From: Anaeromyces robustus
Lineage: Eukaryota; Neocallimastigomycota; Neocallimastigomycetes; Neocallimastigales; Neocallimastigaceae
Length of the DNA stretch: 64,000 bases
NCBI GenBank assembly: GCA_002104895.1
Contig: MCFG01000022.1
Coordinates: forward strand, 1 to 64,000
Direction of reading: 5' to 3'
Of the stretch, positions 1-13,196 are shown in pieces (position 1 is the stretch's first letter; every line of letters begins with the position of its first letter). The notes under the pieces are model-generated. The model made no database searches. It saw only the letters and a list, made by a program, of their open reading frames with translations, and had not been told where the DNA came from. The position numbers and the translations under genes were made by a program.

Positions 1-3000
1 CATTTTCATTAGAAGGGGATAAATCATAGGAAAATATTTTATCTAATAAATCTTGACTTTGTAAATAATCTAAAGATTCTAAACTACTTTTTAAATTATT
101 TTGTAATGGTAATTTAAAATTATTAATATGTTTTACCATTGTTTTAGATAAAATTAAACGATCCATATTTAATAATTTATGATATTGTGGACTAGAATAA
201 ATAGATAATAAAGGATCTTTACTATTATAAATATCATTTTGTTGTTGATAAAGTTGAGATGATTTATTTTCATTTTTAGTAGGAGGTGGTACAGTAATAC
301 GTTGTTTAAATATATCTGAAAATGTATTAGGAATTAATGAACCATCATCTGATATTTGAGGTTTAGGAAAATTCATTAATTTTTCCCTCAATTCTTTTTG
401 TTTTTGTGACATTTCTTCTTTTTCTTGTACTGGTTCTTCTTCTTGTTCTTCTTCTTGTTCTTCTTCTTGTTCTTCTTCTTGTTCTTGTTCTTGTTCTTGG
501 AATTTTTCTTGTTCTTTTTCTTGTTCTTGGAATTTTTCTTTTTCAATAACTTTTTCTTTTTCTTCTTTTTCTTCTTTATCTTCCTCTTTTATCTTATCAG
601 AATTAGTTTCAACAAGTTTGGAAGGTTCTCCAAAGAAAGAAGGTGAAAATGGTAAAGCAGCATGAGTACTTTTATCTTTCTTTTTATTTTTATTATTTAA
701 TAATTTATTAATATTTTCTTCCATTTCTTTTATTTCTTCTTCTCCTTCTTCCTTATCAAGATTATTTTCTGATTGTAACTTTTCTAATTCATTATAATTA
801 AACTTTTTACCACTTTTCCTTGTAAATGGTTTTATAGAATACGAAACATCATTAGTATTATTACTATTATTATTATTATTATTATCATTAGTCTTATTAG
901 TAGTAGTAGTAGTAATGACATTTTCTTTTTCTTTATTAGCCTTTATACTATTAATTGATTTTCTTGAGTAACGTTTTTTCTTTTTATTTTTAATTTTTAA
1001 TTTACCATTACTATTACTTTTATTAATATTATTATTATTGATGGCATTATCAATATTTTCACCAGATAAATTATCATCTATACTTATATTAGATGATAAT
1101 TTCTTTTGAATACTAGATTTATTCATATCAATACCTCTTTGTTTAATTTCTTCAATAACTTTTCTATAATCTTCAGTTCTTTCTGAAATAGAATTATTTC
1201 TAACACTATTAGAAATCACATCAGTGATTTCATCTAATAAACAATGATAGGTTTCATCTTGATTCTCTCCATTATTATCGTCTAAAGATTCCATAGATGA
1301 TGTAGGTTCTATACCAAAGAATTTTTGGAAAATAATAGTCTTCAAAGAATCACATTTATAAATTGAATTTTGTTTTGAATTTTCATCAACAATGATATTT
1401 TGTTTATTATTCTTATTATTATTATCATTATTATCATTCTCATTATTATCTTTATTATCTTTATGATTATTATTTTCAATATCATCATTACCTTTTTCTA
1501 ATGGTTTATTATCATTCTCTTTATCTATTTCTTGAAGATTGTCAATGGTTAGTGTTGATTTACTTTGTTCATCAATAGATTCAAGTTTTCTAATGGTTGC
1601 ATATTTATCCTCCGTTTTATTACTTTTTTTAATTCTAACTGTTCCATAAATATTTTTATTATTATCATTACTAATTTTATCAATATCTTTTTTAATTAAA
1701 ATATCATTATCATTATTTTCATCCTCTTCTTCAAAACTATTTAATTTAATAGATTTTGGTAAGGTAGCAGCTTTTGTTATATTAGAAGCTTTAGCTTGAG
1801 CAAAAACTTTTGATAGAGCAGAACCTTTTGATATAGTTGTACCTTTTGTCATATTACGTTTAGAATTTTTAGAAGCTTTTAATGATAAAGAAGATGAAGC
1901 ATTACCATCAACATTAGAAGAAGAAGAATTATTAATACTTCCATTATCAAAATTCTTTAATTTAATAGTTTCATTATAACTACGATAACCAGTACGTTTA
2001 CTTTTAGATTTTGATGATACTTTTTTAGACTTCATTGTACCAGGAGTACTTTTAATTTTTCCAGAACTAGGTTTTTCTTCATTAAATAATAATAAATTGG
2101 AAGTAGAATCACTACTAAAGGAAAATGTATCATCAGATAATAATTTGGATTTTGTTGCTAATAAATTTTCAAAATCACTATTAATAATACTAGCTAAACC
2201 ACTGTTTTCAAATATTTCTCTATTAGTTTTATTTGTATTAGTTAAATAACTATGGAAAGTGGATAATGAAATGGTATTATAAGGTAAATGTTTTTTATTT
2301 GAACTTTTATTATTTTTAGATTCTTCCAATTTACCTTTAATACTTGAATTTATATTTTTATTCATATTATTATGATTATTATTATTACTAGTAGTAGTAG
2401 TAGTATTTTTAAATTCAGCTAATTGATTTGGATTAAATAAGGTATGAACAGCATGATTTGGACTAAGAAGTTTTTCATCAATTTTTAATTCTTGATCTCC
2501 AAAATCTTCAAAATCAAAATCATCATCATCATAAACTTCAATTTTTTTAGATGAGGAAGTATTATTATTCATTTTATGAATCTCACCATTATTATCATTA
2601 TTTAAAGAAGAAATCATTCTAATATCTAATGGTTTATTAAGAGTTAAAGTACTAGAACTACCATTAATAGTATTATGATTTGTATTAGTATTATTGTTAC
2701 TATTGTTATTATTATTATTATTATTATAAGTTGTTTTGGAACTTGTAGTAGTAGTTGATGTATATAATGAAATATGTTTATTATTACGTTTAGATTCGGA
2801 ACCTTCATCAAATTCATCAAAATCAAAATCATCTTCACCATAAACTTCTATATTTTTATTATTAAATGTATTACTATTATTTTTTTTATTGAAACTTAAA
2901 AGATTTTCATTCAATGATCTTCTTTTATCTGCTTTATCTTCATCAGTAATATAAGAACGGAATGAAGATAAAGAAATAGTATTATAAGGTAATTTTTTAC

Positions 3001-5215
3001 TTGAAGCTTTTATTGTATCAAATTTTCCTTTTCTATTCATATTTCCAAAAGAATTAGGTGTAATGGTAGTAATACCACCAGAAGAAGTAGAATTTTTTTT
3101 AAAATCAAAAAGATTAATAATTGGAGTTGTAGTATGATTTGGACTAACTAATTTTTCATCAATTTTTAATTCTTTATCACCTAAATCACCAAAATCAAAA
3201 TCATCATCACCATATACTTCAATTGGTTTATTATTATTACTATTACTATTACTATTATTTTTAGTATAACTACTATTACTACTTCTATTTCTAAATGAAA
3301 AACTATTTGCAATATCGGTAATGTTATTATTACTTGTACTATGATTACTATAATTACTGTAACTTTTGTAATGACCATGAGTTTTTTTATCATAATTTTT
3401 ATTATTACTATTATTATTAATGTTGTTGTTGTTGTTGCTATTGTTGTTGTTGTTACTATTATTATTATTACCACCTAAATTATTGAGAAAACCTTCAATA
3501 TTATTACTACTATTAGAATTATTATTATTTTGACCTAAATTAATAATACCTGGGAAATTAACAGAAGAAATAGAAGTAGAAGTACGATGAGAAGCTGAAT
3601 TTAAAAGTTTTTCATCAATTTTTAAATCCTGATCACCTAAATCATCAAAATCAAAATCATCATCACCATAAACTTCAATAGGTTTATTTGAATTATTTTT
3701 ATTTTTATTTAAATTATGAATTGAATTAGAATTATAACCAGAAATATAATTTGAAACCGATTGAGATAAACTTTGATTTATACTAGAAACAATTTGTTCT
3801 AATGTTTTATTTTCACTTGATTTTGATATAGATGAAATATCTAAATCAATGGTATCTCCTAAGAAACTATTAAAACTATTATCATAATTTTTAATTTTCC
3901 CCAAAGATGAATCTAACTTTAATTTACCATTATTACTAATATTACTTATACTATTACTACTATTACTTTTATTATTATTTCTAATGTTGTTATTGTTATC
4001 GTTATTACTATTATTTACATTATTATTACTACTGCTATTACTATTATTATTACTATTATTATTACTATTATTATTAGTATTATTAGTATTATTAGTATTA
4101 TTATTTGTATTTGTATTAATATTGGTATTGGTATGGGTATTGGTATCCTCATTAAAAACTTCACTTAAACGTTTACTATTATCAGAATTAATATTATTTT
4201 TTATTGAACTTTTACTAGCTTTAGAAAGAGATCTAAAATTATTAAATAATGAATGATTATTATATTCAGTGGATATATTAAAATCGTCTGTTTGATCTAA
4301 ATTATCAAGACTATCTAAAGTACCAGTACTTTTATTCATATTTAAAGAATTAAATTTTTTTTTAATTAAACGAGCACCTAAAGATCCACCTTTAGAATGA
4401 GAAGGTTTTTCATTATTAGAAGTTGTATTTGAAATAGCATTAGAATAATTTTTATTTGATGAAGTATAAGATGTAGGAGAACTTGTCATAGGGGTATTAG
4501 AACTACTTTTAAAACTAAAGAAATGAAGTAATCCATTATTTTTTGATTTTGTTTCATTTTTATCATCTGAACCTATAGGTGGAATATTAATAGGACCATT
4601 AATAGTTATATGTTTTTTTCTTTTATTATCTTTAGAATTAGAATCATTAGTTTTTGAAGTAGGTGAAGTTATTTCATCTTTCAAAATACTTGAAATACTT
4701 TTTAAGGAATAACTTGTAGTAATTTTATCACAATTTGAATTAGTATTGGAATGTAAATCTTCAAAAGTACCATAAATTTTTTCATCATTGTCATCATCAT
4801 TATTATTATTATTATTATTATGATTATGATTATGATTATTTTCATTTATGGAATAAAATTCACCATCTTCATGATCACTTCGATAAGAACCTACTTTATT
4901 TTCCAAATCAATATAATCAAGATCATCGAAATTATCTATATCACTATCTTCTTCTTTATATTGTTCTTTTAATCCAGGTATATCTTGTATTTCTACAATT
5001 GGAGAATTTGCAATAGATGATCTTTTACTATTGCTATTATTACTATTATTATTCATAGAAGTATTATTAGATGCAATATTATTACTATTCTCTTCAGCAG
5101 TAATATCTTGTCCTTTATTTGTATTAAATGTTGCATTAATTTTTTTTATTGTTTTATTTAATAACCTATTAGATATACTATTATCATTATCTTTATTTTC
5201 TGTAATGGTTTTCAT
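1..5215 (-). CDS. Giant Asn/Ser-rich low-complexity protein, 5' part (runs off left edge)
   Basis: One uninterrupted reading frame starts at the ATG at 5215-5213 (protein begins MKTITENKDN) and stays open for 1738 codons to the left edge without an intron. The family is not recognised. Most of the chain is Asn-, Ser- and Lys-rich and probably disordered. Four spaced copies of an acidic-aromatic motif stand out (core IEVYGDDDFDF, usually followed by LGDQ(E/D)LKIDEKL), near residues 511, 663, 787 and 889. A second motif, LPYNTISLS(S/T)F, occurs near residues 740 and 978. A Glu/Gln-rich, probably coiled-coil stretch lies at about residues 1548-1600, just before a less repetitive segment at the left edge that may begin a folded domain. 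The repeated motifs suggest binding sites for one partner; this is inference. The N-terminus is complete and the C-terminus is outside the window. Confidence 0.8.
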   Translation of the reverse strand, partial: MKTITENKDNDNSISNRLLNKTIKKINATFNTNKGQDITAEENSNNIASNNTSMNNNSNNSNSKRSSIANSPIVEIQDIPGLKEQYKEEDSDIDNFDDLDYIDLENKVGSYRSDHEDGEFYSINENNHNHNHNNNNNNNDDDNDEKIYGTFEDLHSNTNSNCDKITTSYSLKSISSILKDEITSPTSKTNDSNSKDNKRKKHITINGPINIPPIGSDDKNETKSKNNGLLHFFSFKSSSNTPMTSSPTSYTSSNKNYSNAISNTTSNNEKPSHSKGGSLGARLIKKKFNSLNMNKSTGTLDSLDNLDQTDDFNISTEYNNHSLFNNFRSLSKASKSSIKNNINSDNSKRLSEVFNEDTNTHTNTNINTNTNNNTNNTNNTNNNSNNNSNNNSNSSSNNNVNNSNNDNNNNIRNNNKSNSSNSISNISNNGKLKLDSSLGKIKNYDNSFNSFLGDTIDLDISSISKSSENKTLEQIVSSINQSLSQSVSNYISGYNSNSIHNLNKNKNNSNKPIEVYGDDDFDFDDLGDQDLKIDEKLLNSASHRTSTSISSVNFPGIINLGQNNNNSNSSNNIEGFLNNLGGNNNNSNNNNNSNNNNNINNNSNNKNYDKKTHGHYKSYSNYSNHSTSNNNITDIANSFSFRNRSSNSSYTKNNSNSNSNNNKPIEVYGDDDFDFGDLGDKELKIDEKLVSPNHTTTPIINLFDFKKNSTSSGGITTITPNSFGNMNRKGKFDTIKASSKKLPYNTISLSSFRSYITDEDKADKRRSLNENLLSFNKKNNSNTFNNKNIEVYGEDDFDFDEFDEGSESKRNNKHISLYTSTTTTSSKTTYNNNNNNNNSNNNTNTNHNTINGSSSTLTLNKPLDIRMISSLNNDNNGEIHKMNNNTSSSKKIEVYDDDDFDFEDFGDQELKIDEKLLSPNHAVHTLFNPNQLAEFKNTTTTTSNNNNHNNMNKNINSSIKGKLEESKNNKSSNKKHLPYNTISLSTFHSYLTNTNKTNREIFENSGLASIINSDFENLLATKSKLLSDDTFSFSSDSTSNLLLFNEEKPSSGKIKSTPGTMKSKKVSSKSKSKRTGYRSYNETIKLKNFDNGSINNSSSSNVDGNASSSLSLKASKNSKRNMTKGTTISKGSALSKVFAQAKASNITKAATLPKSIKLNSFEEEDENNDNDILIKKDIDKISNDNNKNIYGTVRIKKSNKTEDKYATIRKLESIDEQSKSTLTIDNLQEIDKENDNKPLEKGNDDIENNNHKDNKDNNENDNNDNNNKNNKQNIIVDENSKQNSIYKCDSLKTIIFQKFFGIEPTSSMESLDDNNGENQDETYHCLLDEITDVISNSVRNNSISERTEDYRKVIEEIKQRGIDMNKSSIQKKLSSNISIDDNLSGENIDNAINNNNINKSNSNGKLKIKNKKKKRYSRKSINSIKANKEKENVITTTTTNKTNDNNNNNNSNNTNDVSYSIKPFTRKSGKKFNYNELEKLQSENNLDKEEGEEEIKEMEENINKLLNNKNKKKDKSTHAALPFSPSFFGEPSKLVETNSDKIKEEDKEEKEEKEKVIEKEKFQEQEKEQEKFQEQEQEQEEEQEEEQEEEQEEEPVQEKEEMSQKQKELREKLMNFPKPQISDDGSLIPNTFSDIFKQRITVPPPTKNENKSSQLYQQQNDIYNSKDPLLSIYSSPQYHKLLNMDRLILSKTMVKHINNFKLPLQNNLKSSLESLDYLQSQDLLDKIFSYDLSPSNEN

Positions 5216-6834
5216 AACTTATACATATAATAATTATCTAGAGAAATGTAGTTGTTGTTGTTGTTTTTATAAATAATAAAAATAATAATTATATATTAAG
5301 GTAATGGGTACAAAATAATAAAATTGAAAGATATACTTATTAGTTTATAATTATTATATTAATATTAAAAACAATTCATAAAACATATATATATATTATA
5401 TACTATTAAATACTATATATTATATTATATTTTTTTATTTTTAATTATTTATTATGGATGTTGTTTATTATTATTGTTGTTTGTTGTTCTTAATACTTCA
5501 GTATAATTAAAAAAAAATGATACAATTGTTGTTTTCAGATTCCATCTATAAATATGTTACTAACAATTAAAATATATATATATTACTGATTTTAAATTTT
5601 GAATTACTTTTTTGTATATAAATATTTCTCTTATTTTCAATTCTTTTTTAACTTTTTTATTTCAAAAATATTGTCAAATAATCTTCATACGCGTAGTATA
5701 TTTTAAAAGAAAAAAAAAAAAAGCATTAATTTATAGAATTAAGTCAATTAATTTCAACTCTTATAGTATTGATAAATAAACATTTTAAAAGTTTAGAAAA
5801 TAAATATATACATATACATATATCTTGAATGATAATTACATTGAAATATACTAATTGAATAATGGTAAAAAAATGATTGAAAAAAACTTTATAAAAATAT
5901 TATTCAAAAATTTTATAAAAAATAGTTTAATTTACAAAAAAAAATAAAAGGACAATTAAAAAAGTAAAATATATATATATAATATATATTAAAAAAAAAC
6001 TTTATATAATAATATGAAAATAATAATAAAAAAAATTTATTTTATAATAAACATAATAAAAATCATAAATTAAACTTACTATTTTTTATTATTTTATTTT
6101 AATGATTTTTGAAAAGTATATTAATATTTAATTTCATTTATCTTTATACACTTTTTTTTCAACATTTTTTTTTTTGTAATTTTATTTCATATATAAAATT
6201 TTTACTTAATCATTATATATATGGAATATGTAAAAAAAAAAAAAGTTTAAAAATACTTTCCATAAAAAGTTATAATAAACAATTTTTTTATATTAATTAA
6301 ATTAAATTTTTTTTAATTAATTAAAAATTGTTTGTTTTTGTTTTTGTTTTTTGTTTTTTTGACTATAAATTAATACACAAGCTATATATATATGATATTC
6401 AAGTGATTACAATATTTCAATTTCTAATAAATTTATGTTGTATGAAATAAAAAATATAGAAATTAAACCAATTTCATAATTTAATTATTTTCTTATTTAA
6501 GAAAATAATTGTAGAAAACTCTATAAAATACATATATATAAAATTTCTTCTTTTGGAAATATAAATAGCAATATTTGTTATGTGCCATCTTTTTTTAAAA
6601 TAATAAATAATAAATAATAAATAATAAATAATAAATAATAAATAATAAATAATAAATAATATCAATTATTTATACATAAAATAAATAAAATATAAATCAT
6701 TTTAATTGATTAAACGAATGATTAAAATTTAAAAAAAAATAAATAAATAAAAATACATTTAATAAAAAGTTAAATGATACTTAGTTTATCTTTAACTACA
6801 CAAAATATTCTGTGGTTAAATTTTTTATTTATAA

Positions 6835-6964
<130 letters not shown>

Positions 6965-7239
6965 TAATAATTACTAATTAATAAATAATTAAATAATATT
7001 GATTTAATTAAAATTAGATAACTATATAATACTTTTATTATCAAAATAAAACGCTTTAACAAGAATTTAAAAAATACTTACATCAATATTCAATTTTTAT
7101 ATTTACATTAGAAAAAAAAACTATTTTGGTAATTAAACTATCTCCTTTTATTACAATTATTACATATTAAATATCTTATCAAAAATGCAAAAGTTATTTC
7201 AATTATTTTTTTTCTTCATGCTATTATCTAAATATTTAT

Positions 7240-7585
<346 letters not shown>

Positions 7586-7865
7586 TAAAGATAGAATTTC
7601 TTCAATATAATAATTTAAATAATCTTCTGATTTAGCAGTATATATTACTAGTACAGTTTAATAAATACTCTAATTATCCATGTGATAGTAATAATTAATA
7701 ATAGTAATAAAAAATAGTAATAACAAATTTTTAATTAAATAATAAATATTATGTAATTAATAAATATTATTTAACACATAAATTATAATTATATTCTACA
7801 TTATATTTTATTATATTTTACTACATTTTATTATATACTCTTTATTATATTATTATATTATTGAT

Positions 7866-7896
<31 letters not shown>

Positions 7897-8194
7897 TTCA
7901 ATAGTTTCATATTTTCATTCATTTTAAGCATATGATAAGTTCATAAATTGTGGTAAAAATTAACCATTTATCCTTATTTAGTTTTTTTTTTTTTTTTATA
8001 ATGAATTAATAAAAAAAAATATTTTTATTTAATTAAATAATAAATTAATTAATTAGAATTTGACAATGGGTTGAGGTAATTTGTTAGTTTGGTGAGTATG
8101 ACCTTTTTTTTTTTAATTATGTTTTACTTTACTATTTGACCACTAATAATAATAATTATTATTATTTATTTATTATTATTATTATTATTAATTA

Positions 8195-8227
<33 letters not shown>

Positions 8228-9229
8228 TAATTCATTGATTGTATTGTTACTGATTTATATATTATACATCATACATTACCTATATTAATTTAATTTTTTG
8301 ATTTTGTTAAATATTGCTTAATAATATTAATATTTACATTATTTATTTATTATTAATTATAACATAATTACAAAATGATTTCTATTTATAAAAGAATGAA
8401 TTTTACATTTAATTTATCTAATCTCAATAATAATAAATAAATGATTGTTTGAATAGTTAATTTTTCTGTAACAGTTTGGTTAAGAGATAAAAATTCTGTA
8501 TAAAAAATTAATTAATTGTCATTAATTTCTTAATCTTTAAAAAAAAAATTTTTTTTTATTTTTAATCTTTTAATCTCTTATTTTTTTTAATCCAATTTAT
8601 TTTTTTATATTTCATGCATATTGATTTAATTAGTATGCAATGCTTTTACTTTTAATCATTTAATTAATGGATTATAAATAGCAATGTAAATAAACATATA
8701 ATATCATAATAAATAAATTTTTATAAATAAATAAATAAATAGATTAATAAATAAATAGATAATAAATGAATAGATAATAAATAAATAGATTAATAAATAG
8801 GTAAAGATATTAAATACATAAGAATATAATATTCAATACTCTTTTTTATATATAAATAACTAAAAAAAAAAAAAATACAATGATAATAATGAATGCATTA
8901 TTGTAAAAATATTATTATATTTATATTTATATTTAATAACAGCATTTATTAATATAATCCCTATTTATTTGTTTTAATTATAAATTTTTTTAGTGAATTA
9001 AAGAATAAATATTATCAATAAAAAATAAAATAATAAAAAAAAATTCAAATATTTATATTTATATATAAATAGATGTAATCAACTCTTCTATTATTAGATT
9101 TCTTTTTTTTTTTTTTTGGAATAATTCATTTCTTCTTTTTAATAAAATACAGGAACTACAACTACAAGCCTTGGAATCATTAATAATAAAATAACATCTT
9201 ACAAACCAAAAAATAATTAAATCATAATA

Positions 9230-9230
9230 T

Positions 9231-9313
<83 letters not shown>

Positions 9314-9316
9314 TTC

Positions 9317-9353
<37 letters not shown>

Positions 9354-9356
9354 TTC
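9230..9356. repeat. (ATTT)n microsatellite with one internal duplication
   Basis: A tetranucleotide array interrupted by TCAATT at about 9315 and again at its end near 9355, so the terminal part appears duplicated. Confidence 0.9.
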
Positions 9357-10455
9357 AATTAATCAATATTTTTTTAAATTAATTAAATTAATATTAAATT
9401 TATAATTTATATATATTTCAATATATTATATTATATTATATTATATTATTTATTATTTATTATTTATTTATTATAATTAAAATTTAAAAAAAAATTTTTT
9501 TTTCAAATTTGTATTTATTTTATTTTATTTTATTTTATTTTATTTTATTTATTTGTATTTTTTATTTTAATTTTAATTCATGACATTTAAACAAATGACA
9601 AATGACAAATGACTTTTACTATTATATTAATTCACTATTATTCTATTTTAACTTTACTAAAATTCATTTTCTTAATATATTCTAAATTTCATCCCTTAAT
9701 CAGTAAACTTAAAATAAAATCATTGAAAAATAAAATAAATAATATAATGGAAAAACAGAAAAAAAAAAGCTTATTGTTAAATAATAAAAAATAAAAATAA
9801 AAATAATTACTATTATCATTTTATAAAATGATTTTAAAGAAAATAGTCTTGTCCTCTTTCTTTTTTTTTTTTTTTTTACTACATATTAACTAACTAAATA
9901 AAAGTATATAATAAAACTAAATATTAGTTAATATTGATTAATAGTGTAAAATAAAAGTATTATTAATATTTTATTGGTTTTTATACCATTACTGATTTAT
10001 TTAATTATAATCATAAAATTGAATCTTAAATAATTAAACATCTACCTACCGATATTTAATATTAGAAACCTTTTGAGGGTACCACAAAGAAACTATCAAT
10101 TTTTATAATAAATTTTCTTTTTTTTTTATTAATTAAAAATTAATGTTTTTATTTTATTTATTATTTAATTATTTATTCATTTATTTATTTAGTATATTTA
10201 ATCAAGTTACAAGGAAAAATTAATGTGGCGTATGTGGAAAAATCTATATTAACCTAAAAACTAAAAATAACTGCTTCTTTTGCCCAAAAATAGCAGTAAA
10301 ATACATTTTTTAATAATGTTTAAGAATAAAATAAATTGTTATTAAGTAAAAAACAAAACAAAACAAAACAAAATAATATGAATATAATATAATATATTTA
10401 AAACTAATTATATTGTTAATATCTTTTATTTAATATTTTTCAATATTATAATGCT

Positions 10456-10578
10456 AATAATGATATTACTGAATTAGTATTTCAGCTTTACCTGATGATA
10501 ACTGTGAATATAAGGAAAGTGAAATATTAACCTATCTTAATATTTTTTAACAAAGTATTTATCCTTGATATCATTATT
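10456..10578. repeat. 123-bp foldback with perfect 11-bp arms
   Basis: AATAATGATAT (10456-10466) and its exact reverse complement (10568-10578) enclose about 100 bp that is less A/T-rich than its surroundings. An internal 5-bp hairpin (CTGAA/TTCAG) follows the left arm. It could be a small structured RNA or a foldback element. No complete C/D, H/ACA or tRNA signature is present. Confidence 0.35.
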
Positions 10579-10689
10579 ATTTAATTATTAATATTATTAT
10601 TTAAATATTAAATATTATTATTATTATTCTCTTCAATTTCAAAGATAATTATTGTTTTTTTTTTACAATTATTCTTAATTCCTAGTTTT

Positions 10690-10910
10690 AATTTTTTTTT
10701 TTAACTGGTAGGTCATACCTTGGTTTCAATTTTTATTATGGTAGTGTCATCTCTACTGGTCTATCATACCGAATATCAGCTTCGATGCTCCTAGAAACAA
10801 CAAAATATTTTTAAAATTTGAGCCTTAGGAATCAAATAAAAACTCCCATATGGTATAATATTTTACACTATAAGTAAATTCCTCTTGTAGAACTAGCTTT
10901 AAATAATATA
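10690..10910 (-). pseudogene. Degraded coding-like island, family unknown
   Basis: This is a GC-richer patch inside the desert. Read on the minus strand, separate short stretches look like protein rather than translated A/T filler, for example EEFTYSVKYYTIWEFLF and SIEADIRYDRPVEMTLP. A near-repeat of RYD-x-PV follows the second piece. The stretches are not in one continuous frame, so this is most likely an old, broken coding sequence of a gene or mobile element. The family is not recognised. A pair of small exons of a live gene is a less likely reading. Confidence 0.3.
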
Positions 10911-13196
10911 ATATATATTTTTTAAAATAAGATTTACTCTCACTATAAATATAGATATTTTAATATGGCGCAGTAGTAAAGTTTATAAATAATAAAAACT
11001 ATAGCATTATATTATATATTTTTTTTGTTGGAAATTTTATAATGAAACAAAAAAGTAAATAAATAATTATATTATGATTAAATAAAAAAAAATAAATGAA
11101 TAATTATATTACAATTAAATAAATAAACTGTTAGGATAAATAATTAGTATTCTATATATTGCAATAGTATAATAAAGATATATTTATATAATAAATATAT
11201 ATAATTGAATATATTATAAATATATTAAATACAATACAATAATTAATACAATTATATTTTGGATTTGTATCACAATATATGTAAAACATTCTATCAATTT
11301 TAACATTATTAGTCAATAAATCATTAATATATTTAATATTTACTGTATTTATTTATCTTAATAGCTTAATTTTCTATTTTAATATATTATATTAATATAT
11401 TATGAATGAATTAAATAATATATAAATTCAAGTTTTAATAAAAAAATCATGAATTAAAATTAAAAAAAATTAAAATTTTTTGTTTTATTATAAATAATAT
11501 AATAAAAACAAATTCCATATATTAATCAATATATTATTAATATATGGATATTCATATAATTTTTTTATGGAGAGACTAAATTTATAATATATTAAATACT
11601 TTAAAAGTATTAAAATCTGATTTATAACATAATTGTATTATACGTATATTGTATTAAATTGTATTATATTATAGGTTAATGAAATAAAAAAAAAAAAAAA
11701 AAGGATAAAGGATAAAATAGAATAAATTTTATTTTTAAAAAAAATTTATTTTAATATATAATAAAATATATAAAATATATTGAATATATATAGAATAGAT
11801 TATAATAATATATATTTTCAATAATTATTTATTATTTATTTATTTATTTATGTATTATTTATTTATTTATTTATTATTGTTATTGTTTATTAATAATAAT
11901 TAATAATTATTATTATTTATTATTAATTAATAGTTATTATTCATTTATTTATTTATTTTTATATAAAAGTATATAATTAAATATAATATAATAAATAATA
12001 TTATTCTATTCTACTATATAATGAAATAAATTCCATTTTATAATAATAATAATAATAATAATTTCAATCTGGTTTACTTTAATTTCTAAAGGTAAAAAGA
12101 AACTTTAATTTTCTAAAATAAATTTATTTATATATATATTATTATATATTGTAGTATATATTAATAATATATTATAATATATATTAAGAAAAAATAAAAT
12201 TTTTAATATATTTTAAAAAAAAATATAAAAATATTTTAATTTCTCTTATTTTTAAATTTTTACTTCATACTTTTTAATTTTTTAAATTTTTAACAAATTT
12301 TTATTTTTTTTTTAAAAAAAATTAAAAAAAGAATCTTAATTTTTTCTTCTTAAAGAAAAATAAAAATCTCACCACAAAGAAAAAGTGATCTCTCTCAATA
12401 AAAAAACAACAGATAAATCAAAAAGAAAAAGGTAAAGCATTAAAAAAGGAATTGGATTAATATTTTTTTAAATTCATCTTTTATTTTATATCAAGGGAAA
12501 AGTAGATGTTTTTTTTTTAAATATTAAGGAAATTTAATTATAGGAGAATATTTATTATGTACAATAAAAAAAAAAAAAATGAAATTACATAATACGTAAA
12601 AAGTATAAATATCAATAAAGAATTAGAATAATAATTTAATAAAATTGGATAGATGAAAAATATAATCAAAATTTATGTATATATATTTTTAAAAAAAACA
12701 ATGGATAAAGAAATAAATATATGAGGAAATTTTTTTAATTAGAATAATTAAAAATGTATTAAAAGATGTATAAATAAATATGAGGAAGTATTTTTTTAAT
12801 AATTAAGAATTTATAAATAATACATTGAAATTTTATGAATATGTTAATTAAATATAGCAAGATTTATATTTTTCAATGAATATTTCAAACAAAAATATCT
12901 TTAAGATTATAATTATTAACTTTAATGTTTTTTTTATATATTTATATATTTATATATTTTTTATTTTAATACAAATACTAATAGTTTTTAAAACTTTAGA
13001 AATAAAATAATTTATTTTTATTATATTTAAGTAATCTATTAAAAGAAATTTTAAAAAAATTCCTTTTCTTACTTACTTAACTAAAAAAATCTACTAATTA
13101 CTGAGTATTAAATAAAAGAATAATTTTTTTTAAAAAAAAAAAACTTTTTTTTTTAAAAAAAATCCAATTTTTAAAACTTAAATAATAGTGTAACAT

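Noticed and set aside
2644-3474. Minus-strand Ile/Val-rich frames at 2644-2841 and 3181-3474
   Set aside because: Alternative frames of the same left-edge coding sequence.
3984-4256. Poly-Leu frame on the plus strand and similar frames at 425-646 and 5031-5276
   Set aside because: Antisense shadows of the Asn/Ser-rich left-edge gene.
10467-10490. 5-bp stem with a 7-nt loop TTAGTAT resembling a Thr anticodon arm
   Set aside because: No D arm, T arm or acceptor stem is present around it.
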